30,772 bases of DNA from F1-120-MAGs238 sp964484185 (GTDB lineage: Bacteria > Planctomycetota > Phycisphaerae > Phycisphaerales > UBA1924), in contig CAZAEQ010000047.1 in the NCBI GenBank assembly GCA_964484185.1, forward strand, positions 1 to 30,772, given 5' to 3'. Made by a program: the position numbers and the translations under genes. Of this stretch, positions 21,173 to 28,691 are shown piece by piece. A model generated the notes under the pieces. The model was given only the letters and a program-made list of their open reading frames with translations. It was not told the origin of the DNA and ran no database searches. Each line of letters opens with the position of its first letter. The first letter of the stretch is position 1.

Positions 21173-21565
21173 TCAGCACCCTGCGGCGAACGCATCAACA
21201 AAATCCAGGTAATCAAAGAAGTCGATGACGCTGTCGCGGTTGAAGTCCGACTCGGGCAAGTTGTTGGCAAACGCGCTGACGAAGTCGAGGTAGTCAAAGA
21301 GGTCAACGATTCCATCGGCATTGAAATCTGCCGGGCACGGCGTGCTGCTTGCGATTCCAGCCCAAAATCCACCGGAAACGGTGAATGTTCCACCGGTCAT
21401 GATTCCCGCATCGGGCTGGCCAATGGTGCCGCTGAGGGAGAACGTGCCGCCCGAAGATGTGCCGCCACCGCCATCGATCGTGAACCAGTTGATGGCGAGC
21501 TGAGCCTGTGCTGCGCCAGCGGCGAGAAGCGAGAGAGTGCAGGCTACAAGAGTTGTGGACTTCAT
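21173..21565 (-). CDS. Small secreted protein with dockerin-like tail
   Basis: 130 aa from the ATG at 21565, with AAGGAG six bases upstream. Signal peptide 1-21 (ends A-A-Q-A-Q). Then a short segment W-F-T-I-D-G-G-G-G-T-S-S-G-G-T-F-S-L-S-G-T-I-G-Q-P-D-A-G-x-M-T-G-G-T-F split across about 50 residues, a repeat-like lead-in often seen before such tails. The tail T-P-C-P-A-D-F-N-A-D-G-I-V-D-L-F-D-Y-L-D-F and D-F-N-R-D-S-V-I-D-F-F-D-Y-L-D-F ends A-A-G-C. So it is mostly sorting or docking sequence with a very small cargo. It diverges from the PEP-CTERM gene at 21789. Confidence 0.83.
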   Translation of the reverse strand: MKSTTLVACTLSLLAAGAAQAQLAINWFTIDGGGGTSSGGTFSLSGTIGQPDAGIMTGGTFTVSGGFWAGIASSTPCPADFNADGIVDLFDYLDFVSAFANNLPESDFNRDSVIDFFDYLDFVDAFAAGC

Positions 21566-21788
21566 AGATTCTCCTTCGGTCGATTGCGGGATCATAAAGA
21601 GTGTACCAGACGATGCAAGGGGTCTGGAGCCCCTTCTCGGACCAATCCCAAAGCGTGATTTCGTCGGCACAAGCGCCAGAATCGGTACGGGCCGCCGCGG
21701 ATTCGGGAGGAAAGCGGCATCGCGGTGGCCGGCTGGTGGCAGGTAAGGCAGTTTTGGGTATGGCGGTCTATCGCCGCAGGGGGTATCT

Positions 21789-22751
21789 GTGAAGAAGTCA
21801 GTTATTGGTGTGGTTGCCGCCGCGGGGCTTGCATCTGGTGCGATGGCTCAGGCGAACAATCCCTGGGGCGTCTCGGTTTTCACCGGTGCGAATCTGGGCA
21901 AGTCCAGCGAGCGATTTACGGGTAGTACTACCGGTAGTGTGTACACACGCGGACTTGTGTATTCCAACACCTTTAACATCGGCGCAGGCCTTCGCGCCAA
22001 CTCTGATGTTGTCTATTCAGGCGTGCTGACCGGCGGCATCCAGGCACGCGGCAATGTGACACTCAACGGCGGCAGCATCAGCGGCGGCGTGGCCTCTGGC
22101 GGCTCGCTCAAGGCGACAACTGGAAATACCTCTGTCAGCGGCGGGGCAGTGCTGGCCGGAACCAATCAGGCTGGCAATAAAGTGACCGTCAGCGGCGGAG
22201 TGACCACCGGCATGGCGTATTCATCGGGGATTGACTTCGCCGCGATGGAACACGCGTATCGAGCGGCGAGCGGATTGGCCGCGGACCTGGGGCCAAACGC
22301 AGTGGCGGTGTTGAACGGCAATACGCTGACACTGTCAAGCAATGGCGTCGGTACGAATATTTATGAAGTGACCGCAGCACAATTGGCGGCAGCGCAGCAT
22401 GTGATTGTGACGGGCGAGGTCGGGTCGACAACGGTGTTGAACGTGATCGGCGACTCGGTGAATATCGCAACGAGTTCATGGAGTTACTTTGGCGGCGCGA
22501 GCGCGAGCACAACAGTGATCAATGCTGATGCGGCGTATTCGGTGAACGCAACCGGGACACTTGGTGCGACGATCCTGGCACCCGATGCATTGGTGCGATT
22601 GACGAACACGCAGGTGCGAGGATCGGTGTTCGCGCTGGGCGTGGTGGGCTCGGGCAACTTGGATGGCGGGTTCATGGGTGTGGTGCCGACGCCGGGAGCG
22701 TTTGCACTCGTGGGCGTTGGTGGGCTCGTTGCGATGCGCCGGCGGCGGTAG
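21789..22751 (+). CDS. Choice-of-anchor A family protein with PEP-CTERM tail
   Basis: 320 aa from a GTG at 21789 with GGGGG five bases upstream. Signal peptide 1-20 (ends G-A-M-A-Q-A). The mature part begins with the choice-of-anchor A pattern N-P-W-G-V-S-V-F-T-G-A-N-L, continues with a Gly/Val-rich beta-helix-like region (G-N-V-T-L-N-G-G-S-I-S-G-G-V) and V-L-N-V-I-G-D-S-V, and ends V-V-P-T-P-G-A-F-A-L-V-G-V-G-G-L-V-A-M-R-R-R-R. This family appears on different surface anchors in different bacteria and is thought adhesive. Stop lies 2 bp from that of the convergent glycosidase gene. Confidence 0.87.
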   Translation: MKKSVIGVVAAAGLASGAMAQANNPWGVSVFTGANLGKSSERFTGSTTGSVYTRGLVYSNTFNIGAGLRANSDVVYSGVLTGGIQARGNVTLNGGSISGGVASGGSLKATTGNTSVSGGAVLAGTNQAGNKVTVSGGVTTGMAYSSGIDFAAMEHAYRAASGLAADLGPNAVAVLNGNTLTLSSNGVGTNIYEVTAAQLAAAQHVIVTGEVGSTTVLNVIGDSVNIATSSWSYFGGASASTTVINADAAYSVNATGTLGATILAPDALVRLTNTQVRGSVFALGVVGSGNLDGGFMGVVPTPGAFALVGVGGLVAMRRRR

Positions 22752-22753
22752 AT

Positions 22754-23881
22754 TCACTTGCTCGCCGCAACTTCGCCATCCACCTTTTTCCAGAACTCGC
22801 GGCCAATGTCCGTCTCATGATCCGCGAGCAGCCAGAGCATGCGTGCGATTGACGCTTGCTCGATGAGGGCTTTGGGCGGCGAGTCTTGATATTGCTTCCA
22901 CGTCACTTCGCCGTTGTGCCGGGCACGCGCCAGGATGGCCGCATCGCCAGTGGCTCGATACAGCTCCAAGTCAGCTTCGACCAACAAGTGTGTGAACCGC
23001 AGTGAATCGTGGTAGGCCTCGGTCTTGGGGTTATTGAAGTGGGTGCAGGCCGCACTGATGCGTTTTGCTTCGGTCAGGAATTTTTCATCGGCGGTGGCAC
23101 GATAGAGGCCCAAGTTGGCCCGGATCATGAGCGCGCTGTTGTATGTGTATTTTTTGCGATCGACTTTTCCATTGGCAACTTTCTTGTTGTCAAAGAAGAG
23201 TCCATCGGTGTCCTGCAAGTTCTCATTGGTCCACTTTACGAGTTTCTGAGCCCACTCGATGTTTTCAGCCCGATTGCGATGGCGAGCGATACAAAGTGCT
23301 GCAACCGCCGCAGGCGCATTTGCACACGTGTTCTTCGCACCACCTTTGTGTTTTTCATGCCACCAAATGCCGCCGCCGAGCGTGTCGTCCCAGCCGCTGA
23401 GCGAGAATTTCAGCGTCTCATCCGCGCGGTCGAGGAATCTGATGTTGTTGGTAAGGTCGTAGGCCTCGGTAAACGTGATGACCATCCACTGATTGTCGTC
23501 GTAGTACTTGTCGTGGCCGTTGCCAGCGGTCGGCGACGGTTCGTAGCCTCTGATTGCGACTTTGGAATCCCAGTAGTGATCGAGGCTGGAGAAGAAGGTG
23601 TTGACGATGGGCTGATACGTTGCAGGTTCGTGCCGCGCGGCGGCGACGAGTGCGGAGAACATGATGCCATTGCCCCACATGAATTCGGGATCGCGCTTGG
23701 TGAGGGTTTGCGCGTAGAGGGCGGAGCCTTTGTTGTAGAAATCTTTTTGGATGGAGGCGGTAAGTTCGCTGGCGCGATGAAGAAAGGTTCCCGGCTGCGG
23801 CGGTGGGGTTTGGGCGAAGAGGGGGAATGTCAGAAGAGCGATGAAAAGGCTCGCAAGCGAGAGTGTGAAATGCTTAGACAT
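22754..23881 (-). CDS. Glycoside hydrolase family 76 (alpha-1,6-mannanase-like), secreted
   Basis: 375 aa. Signal peptide 1-23 (ends P-L-F-A-Q). The (alpha/alpha)6-barrel family segments are clear: F-M-W-G-N-G near 67-73, the paired catalytic Asp in K-Y-Y-D-D-N-Q-W-M near 124-132, L-G-G-G-I-W-W-H near 168-175, K-N-T-C-A-N-A-P-A-A near 181-191, and Y-T-Y-N-S-A-L-M-I. GH76 enzymes cut alpha-1,6-mannan such as yeast cell-wall mannan. The protein would act in the periplasm or outside. No sugar transporter lies next to it. Its start is close to gatA's end (33 bp), but the roles differ. Ribosome binding site is weak. Confidence 0.88.
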   Translation of the reverse strand: MSKHFTLSLASLFIALLTFPLFAQTPPPQPGTFLHRASELTASIQKDFYNKGSALYAQTLTKRDPEFMWGNGIMFSALVAAARHEPATYQPIVNTFFSSLDHYWDSKVAIRGYEPSPTAGNGHDKYYDDNQWMVITFTEAYDLTNNIRFLDRADETLKFSLSGWDDTLGGGIWWHEKHKGGAKNTCANAPAAVAALCIARHRNRAENIEWAQKLVKWTNENLQDTDGLFFDNKKVANGKVDRKKYTYNSALMIRANLGLYRATADEKFLTEAKRISAACTHFNNPKTEAYHDSLRFTHLLVEADLELYRATGDAAILARARHNGEVTWKQYQDSPPKALIEQASIARMLWLLADHETDIGREFWKKVDGEVAASK

Positions 23882-23914
23882 TGGATCAAGGGTATGGATG
23901 TGGGGGCGCCTACA

Positions 23915-25369
23915 TCACACTGCGCGAGTGCGTTCGAACATTCGGGCGGCCGAGAGCATCGTGACTTCATCAAACGGTTTGCAGATCAGCTGCATGCCGA
24001 TGGGGAGTTTCTTGCCATCGATATCGGCGTGGCCGGCGGGGATGCTCATCGCCGGCAGGCCTGCGAGATTGATCGCGACTGTGTAGATGTCTTCGAGATA
24101 GAGCGCGAGTGGGTCCGTTGTTTTCTCGCCCAGCTTGAATGCTGGGCTTGGCGCCACAGGCATCAGGATCGCGTGAACACCTTGCGCAAAGCACGCATCG
24201 AAATCGTTCTTGATGACGCGCCGGGCTTTGAGCGCCGTGTTGTAATACGCATCGTAATAGCCGCTGGAGAGAATGTGCGTGCCCAGCATGATGCGGCGCT
24301 GAACTTCGGGACCGAATCCTTCACTGCGCGAGCGGCAGTACACGTCAAACAAATTGTCTGCCTTAGCGCGATGACCGTAGCGGATGCCATCAAAACGGGC
24401 GAGGTTGCTGGATGCTTCCGCGCAGGCGACGATGTAATACGCCGCGATCGCGTAGTCGGTGCGGGGCAGGTCGATGTCGATGACTTTTGCGCCGAGCGAG
24501 CGATAGGTCGCGATGGTTTCTTCCAGGACACGGGAGACATCGGGATGATTCGCGCTCGATCGAGCTTCGCGCGGCACGCCAATTGTGAGTCCAGCGACAG
24601 GTGTCTCGATTGAAGCCGCGAGGTCGGTGACCGGCGCGCTATCGCCGCTCGCGAACTTCGCGGCGTGCAAGCTGCTCGTCGAATCAAGCGGGTCGTGAGC
24701 GCAAATGGTTTGCAGCAATCTTGCGCCGGTCGTTGTATCGCGTGCCAGCGGCCCGATCTGGTCGAGGCTTGAGGCGTACGCAACCAGTCCGTATCGAGAA
24801 ACGCGGCCGTAGGTTGGTTTGATGCCGACTATGCCGCAGAACGAGGCGGGTTGGCGAATGCTGCCACCTGTGTCAGAGCCGAGCGCGGCATCGACCATTC
24901 CAGAAGCGACCGCCGCAGCGGAACCGCCCGAAGATCCGCCGGGAACGCGCGAGTGATCGTGAGGATTGAGCGTGGGGCCAAAGGCGGAGCGCTCGCAGCT
25001 TGAGCCCATCGCAAATTCATCGAGGTTGGTTTTTCCTGCGATGACTGCTCCGGAGTTGATGAGCAGCTGTGCCGCGGTTGCCGTGAAAGGCGACTTGTAG
25101 TGTTCGAGCATGCGGCTGGCGCACGTTGTGTTGCCGCCGTATCCGAGGGAATCGCCGGGGGCGAGAAGATCGGGGCCCAGGCAGATGTTGTCTTTAAGCG
25201 CGATGGTGAGGCCGGTAAGGGGTTTCGGGTGCGCTGAGTGCGAAGCGCTCTCAATCAACGCGGCGTGGGCGCGCGATGTCTCGGGAAAAACCTGCAGGAA
25301 TGCGTGAAGCGACGGATTGGTGGTCCTGATCGCGTCCAGCGCGTGCGAGATGGAAGTGGTTGCGTTCAC
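23915..25369 (-). CDS. gatA: Glutamyl-tRNA(Gln) amidotransferase subunit A
   Basis: 484 aa, normal length. GTG start at 25369, overlapping the previous stop as GTGA. The amidase triad is present: K59 (A-L-K-D-N), S146 in G-G-S-S-G-G-S and S170 in T-G-G-S-I-R-Q-P. Further family marks: L-D-E-F-A-M-G-S and Y-G-R-V-S-R-Y-G-L-V-A-Y-A-S-S-L-D-Q-I-G-P. The enzyme releases ammonia from glutamine for conversion of Glu-tRNA(Gln) to Gln-tRNA(Gln), with GatB and GatC. Between K59 and T-T-C-A-S-R-M-L there are about 11 more residues than usual (L-G-P-D-L-L-A-P-G-D-S region). gatB is not in the window. Third gene of gatC-DUF2314-gatA. Confidence 0.96.
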   Translation of the reverse strand: MNATTSISHALDAIRTTNPSLHAFLQVFPETSRAHAALIESASHSAHPKPLTGLTIALKDNICLGPDLLAPGDSLGYGGNTTCASRMLEHYKSPFTATAAQLLINSGAVIAGKTNLDEFAMGSSCERSAFGPTLNPHDHSRVPGGSSGGSAAAVASGMVDAALGSDTGGSIRQPASFCGIVGIKPTYGRVSRYGLVAYASSLDQIGPLARDTTTGARLLQTICAHDPLDSTSSLHAAKFASGDSAPVTDLAASIETPVAGLTIGVPREARSSANHPDVSRVLEETIATYRSLGAKVIDIDLPRTDYAIAAYYIVACAEASSNLARFDGIRYGHRAKADNLFDVYCRSRSEGFGPEVQRRIMLGTHILSSGYYDAYYNTALKARRVIKNDFDACFAQGVHAILMPVAPSPAFKLGEKTTDPLALYLEDIYTVAINLAGLPAMSIPAGHADIDGKKLPIGMQLICKPFDEVTMLSAARMFERTRAV

Positions 25370-25842
25370 TTTGTGTTTCTAAGGATTTCGAGGCTGAAAC
25401 CGCCTTGAATTAACTTGCCGCGCTTGTTAATGATCCAGTCTTCGATGATGTCGGCTTGTACTGAAATCGGATCACCATTCTTGTAACCAATGTCTTCGAA
25501 AGGGTCGTTGGCAAGCCTGCCGCGTATGGTGTTGCCATCCACCGAGTCGACGCTGACCCAGATATGTTCGGTGCTTCCAGCCTTGGTGGCGAGTGGAACT
25601 TTTACAGAGAAACTCAGATCTGGTTGGCGCAGAGAAAGGGCATTCACGAATTCGGGCCACTTTTCTCTCGCCAGTTTGGCGGCGGCTTCAAGTGCGGGAT
25701 CGTCGACCGGACGCATGTAGGCGGTCTCGCCAGATTCGGTGACTTTGCGATTTGAGGATGAGTCGCGGTTGCATCCGCGATAGATTCCCGCGGCGGCGGC
25801 GAGGACTACCAGGACAATGCGGAATATGTGAAGCGGCTTCAT
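25366..25842 (-). CDS. DUF2314-domain protein with N-terminal membrane anchor
   Basis: 158 aa with a perfect AAGGAGGT six bases before the ATG. Residues 8-22 are hydrophobic and followed by R-G-C-N-R, so a membrane anchor, or possibly a lipoprotein signal although the lipobox is poor. The DUF2314 domain covers about 60-150: F-S-V-K-V-P-L, E-H-I-W-V-S-V-D-S-V-D-G-N-T-I-R-G-R-L-A-N-D-P, I-S-V-Q-A-D-I-I-E-D-W-I-I. The family has no agreed function. It sits between gatC (11 bp away) and gatA (4-bp overlap), so it is co-translated with the amidotransferase, but a membrane protein is not expected in that complex. Confidence 0.8.
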   Translation of the reverse strand: MKPLHIFRIVLVVLAAAAGIYRGCNRDSSSNRKVTESGETAYMRPVDDPALEAAAKLAREKWPEFVNALSLRQPDLSFSVKVPLATKAGSTEHIWVSVDSVDGNTIRGRLANDPFEDIGYKNGDPISVQADIIEDWIINKRGKLIQGGFSLEILRNTK

Positions 25843-25853
25843 GTGATACCTCC

Positions 25854-26144
25854 TTACAGTACCTTTGGGACTTTCAAGTATGGTGGTGCGGCATCGGGGG
25901 CGAGAGCCATGAGTGTTTCGTGGGCAATGGTGGGGCCGGCGATGTCGGGGTCAAGTCGATTGTGTTCTTCACCGATGTGGGTCAGCGGCTCGACGTTTTT
26001 CAGATCGAGCTGCTGGAGTTTTTCGATATAGGCAAGAATCGCGGCGAGGTCATGCTGCAAGTTGGGAAAGTCAGCTTCGGCGGGCGCAAGGCGCGCGAGC
26101 TTGGCGATGGCGTGGACCTGGTCAATGGTGAGCGGGGTGGACAT
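25854..26144 (-). CDS. gatC: Glutamyl-tRNA(Gln) amidotransferase subunit C
   Basis: 96 aa, usual length. Family marks: I-A-K-L-A-R-L near 13-19, L-A-A-I-L-A-Y-I-E-K-L-Q-Q-L-D-L-K-N-V-E-P-L-T-H split over 33-56, L-D-P-D, and the C-terminal P-P-Y-L-K-V-P-K-V-L. GatC wraps around GatA and helps it pair with GatB. First gene of the gatC-DUF2314-gatA unit. No good ribosome binding site is seen. Confidence 0.94.
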   Translation of the reverse strand: MSTPLTIDQVHAIAKLARLAPAEADFPNLQHDLAAILAYIEKLQQLDLKNVEPLTHIGEEHNRLDPDIAGPTIAHETLMALAPDAAPPYLKVPKVL

Positions 26145-26238
26145 TGCAGGAGAATAGGAGTGAAAGGGTCGGTTGGTGAATTTTAGAAACGCCGGCCTTG
26201 GGTGGATATGTCAAGAAGTCGAGGAGAAGAAGGGGGTT

Positions 26239-26318
26239 TTAACATCAGATAATCACGATATGCACGATGGGAAAAAGGCAATGCCTTTATCGTGAACATC
26301 GTGTTTATCTGATGTTAA
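26239..26318. repeat. 80-bp imperfect inverted repeat with nested arms
   Basis: Outer arm TTAACATCAGATAA (14 bp, perfect), then CACGAT (6 bp), then a second CACGAT (6 bp), then the inner hairpin AAAGGCA-A-TGCCTTT. The arms are separated by small mismatches. AATGCCTTT occurs both at the tip (26280-26288) and directly after the element (26320-26328). It is AT-richer than its surroundings. It lies between gatC and purB; no T-run suits it as terminator. A small non-autonomous mobile element is one option. Confidence 0.7.
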
Positions 26319-26368
26319 TAATGCCTTTCTCCGCCTCTGAGTACCCAGCATTGTTCAATGTGGTATCG

Positions 26369-27958
26369 CTACACCCGCGGCCCAGATTGCGAAAGCTTCG
26401 AAATCGCCCCGCCATACTGCTCGCGCAGCGGCTCAACTACTTCCTTGATAAACCGCTCTGTCTGCTCCACGCTGCGCCCGATGTACTTCATGGGGTCGAG
26501 CAAATTGCCCCAGTCGAGCTCAGCGCTCAGCGGACCGCCGCGGTTTGTGGACCAGAAGTTCTTGTCAGCTTTGAGACGATCGAGAAGGTCGTTGTCCAAT
26601 CCCTCATCTTTGACCCGCGTTCCCGCGGCCTGCGCATGCACCCGGATCACCTCGTGATAATGCTGGCGATCGCCGCCCAGCTTGACGCAGGCCATCATGA
26701 TGTTTTCGGTGGCCATGAAGGGGAGTTCGGCCATCAGGTTCTTGCGGACTGTGGCCTCGTGGACGATGAGGCCGCTCGCAACGTTGTGCATCAGGTCGAG
26801 TGCGCCATCGAGCGCGAGGAACGCTTCGGGCAGCGAGAGGCGACGATTCGATGAATCATCGAGCGTGCGTTCCAGCCACTGTGTGGCGGCGGTGTCATAG
26901 GTGTTTCCGACGAGGTTCATGACAAAGCGAGTCAGGCCGCAGATCCGCTCGCAACGCATGGGATTGCGCTTGTAAGGCATGGCGCTTGAGCCGATCTGTT
27001 TGTCTTCAAAAGGCTCATCGATTTCTTTGCGGTTGCAGAGGAGGCGGATGTCGGTGGCGATTTTGTGGAGGACGCTCGCGGTGCTGGCGAGGTCGGCGAG
27101 GATGAAGGTGTCGATGACGCGGGGGTAGGTTTGGCCGGTGAGATAGCAATCGCTCCATCGCCCAAAGTTGCCTTCAGATTGAGCCAATGCCAACGGAGTA
27201 GTTCCCATAGAGTGGGGCCAGTTCCACACGCGACTGATCCACTTGCCATTCAAGCGATCGACCCGGTCGGCAGATCCATCGGCGAGCGCGAGATATGAGG
27301 CTTGGGTTCCCGTTGCGCCGCGAAGCCCCCTGCTTGCAAATAGCATGGGTCGAGTGTCCGGTGCTGTTGAGTCCCGAAACTTTTGGTCGTAGGCGTCGAG
27401 TCGATTGACACAGAGCGCAATGTCGCTCGCCCAATTCGCAGATCGTCTTCCAACCGTGGTCGGCTGTGCGGCCTGATAGTGGGTGAACGCAAGGGTCGGC
27501 ATTTCTTTATGCTTAATTGCGTGAACGCTGAGCCGATCGATCGCTGCCGCGCCTTTTGTGGCGATAAGTGCAATTGCTGACTCGAGTATCAATAAATCTG
27601 CATTGCAAACCACATCCTGACTCGTCATCCCAAGATGAATAATCCCCTTGGCTTTGGGACATGAATCGCCAAAGGCGTGAACATGGGCCATGACATCGTG
27701 GCGAAGTTCGCGTTCGTATTTCTCGGCCGCCTGCATCTCGGCATCAGTGATGCCACCGGGGCGATTCACTACAGCGCGGAGTTCTTCAACTTGTTCTTTA
27801 GAGACAGGCAGCCCGAGTTCGTGCTGGGCTTCAGCAACGGCGAGCCAGATTTTTCGCCAGGTATTGAACTTGTGCCGCGGCGACCACAGCGCAAGCATTT
27901 CTTTGCTGGCGTTGCGTTCGGCGAGGGGGGAGGTGTAGGTGTCGTATTTGGAGGTCAT
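26369..27958 (-). CDS. purB: Adenylosuccinate lyase
   Basis: 529 aa, longer than the compact 430-residue bacterial form. Family marks: Y-T-S-P-L-A-E-R-N-A-S near the start, G-I-I-H-L-G-M-T-S-Q-D-V near 106-117, G-A-T-G-T-Q-A-S-Y, and the fumarase/lyase signature G-S-S-A-M-P-Y-K-R-N-P near 318-328. The enzyme works twice in purine synthesis, releasing fumarate from SAICAR and from adenylosuccinate. The ATG overlaps the stop of the upstream PIN gene as ATGA, and no ribosome binding site is visible, so translation likely depends on the gene before it. Being third in a toxin-antitoxin operon is unusual for a core purine gene. Confidence 0.95.
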   Translation of the reverse strand: MTSKYDTYTSPLAERNASKEMLALWSPRHKFNTWRKIWLAVAEAQHELGLPVSKEQVEELRAVVNRPGGITDAEMQAAEKYERELRHDVMAHVHAFGDSCPKAKGIIHLGMTSQDVVCNADLLILESAIALIATKGAAAIDRLSVHAIKHKEMPTLAFTHYQAAQPTTVGRRSANWASDIALCVNRLDAYDQKFRDSTAPDTRPMLFASRGLRGATGTQASYLALADGSADRVDRLNGKWISRVWNWPHSMGTTPLALAQSEGNFGRWSDCYLTGQTYPRVIDTFILADLASTASVLHKIATDIRLLCNRKEIDEPFEDKQIGSSAMPYKRNPMRCERICGLTRFVMNLVGNTYDTAATQWLERTLDDSSNRRLSLPEAFLALDGALDLMHNVASGLIVHEATVRKNLMAELPFMATENIMMACVKLGGDRQHYHEVIRVHAQAAGTRVKDEGLDNDLLDRLKADKNFWSTNRGGPLSAELDWGNLLDPMKYIGRSVEQTERFIKEVVEPLREQYGGAISKLSQSGPRV

Positions 27959-28383
27959 GGGATGAGAATCTCAAATCCGGCTTGCGTGAAATGGTGATCG
28001 TGGGTAAGCACGTTTCGTATGCGCAGCCTGCGACAAATCAAAATTGAAATGCAATCAACGAGAGACCATTCCTTGTCGTCGCGATCAGAATAGAGGGCAA
28101 GTCCATCTTTCCAATCTGCACGGTTTGCACGCACAATCGTTACGAGAGACGATTCAATAAGCGTGTCGACAACCTTTGCAGCTGCCGATCGAAAGGGTGG
28201 CTTGGATGCGCCGGACAGGAATTCGGTTAACACCCATTCGGAGGTTGCAATAGGCGTAAAACTCTCGGCGTATCCTCTCAGATACGCGATGCTAATTTCA
28301 TGATGTTGGTCATACGTGCTGAGCGAGGCAAGCAATGGCTGAGTGTCCACAAATACGGTGGGCTTGCCAAATCGGCGGGCCAT
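27955..28383 (-). CDS. PIN-domain ribonuclease, VapC-like toxin
   Basis: 142 aa, normal size. The four acidic positions of the PIN fold are present: V-F-V-D-T near 10-14, S-E-W-V-L-T-E-F near 48-55, W-S-L-V-D-C-I-S near 105-112, and L-T-H-D-H-H-F near 126-132 followed by A-G-F-E-I-L. VapC toxins cut RNA, often tRNA or rRNA, and are blocked by a partner encoded just upstream. The start overlaps the upstream stop as TAATG, and the stop overlaps purB's start as ATGA. Catalytic residues look intact, so it should be active if freed. Confidence 0.87.
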   Translation of the reverse strand: MARRFGKPTVFVDTQPLLASLSTYDQHHEISIAYLRGYAESFTPIATSEWVLTEFLSGASKPPFRSAAAKVVDTLIESSLVTIVRANRADWKDGLALYSDRDDKEWSLVDCISILICRRLRIRNVLTHDHHFTQAGFEILIP

Positions 28384-28649
28384 TACTTCGCACCCCGCCG
28401 TTTCCGTTTCGGCTTTGAGGCTGGACCTGGGCCATAGGCGAGGAGATTGTGATCATCTGAGAACGTGCGAGTCCCCGCGCGAACCGCAAAGTCACCGATA
28501 CGCGAAAGGGGGTCGGGTGCGCCCTTTCGGAGGGATTTTTTGTTTGTCGACTTTCGCACAGAAACATCAACGCGCGTCCCAATGGGTAGCGTTGAGCCGC
28601 TGTCCAGTATCACTACTCTACCTTTCTCAACTGTGCCTCGAATAATCAT
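28383..28649 (-). CDS. Putative antitoxin of the PIN toxin
   Basis: 88 aa with AGGA about seven bases before the ATG. The N-terminal part M-I-I-R-G-T-V-E-K-G-R-V-V-I-L-D, L-P-I-G-T-R-V-D-V-S-V is the short beta-rich fold typical of a small antitoxin family found before PIN genes in cyanobacteria and planctomycetes. The C-terminal half is basic (P-A-S-K-P-K-R-K-R-R-G-A-K), unlike the acidic tails of many antitoxins, so toxin contact may differ. It likely binds DNA for autoregulation, but no palindrome is obvious in the 42-bp upstream gap. Confidence 0.7.
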   Translation of the reverse strand: MIIRGTVEKGRVVILDSGSTLPIGTRVDVSVRKSTNKKSLRKGAPDPLSRIGDFAVRAGTRTFSDDHNLLAYGPGPASKPKRKRRGAK

Positions 28650-28691
28650 GCCGAAATCCTAGGTAAGGGACCGCCGGAACGCCCATTCGAC

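Noticed and set aside
23009..24613. 534-codon plus-strand frame
   Set aside because: It lies opposite GH76 and gatA, both with clear motifs. High GC creates long mirror frames.
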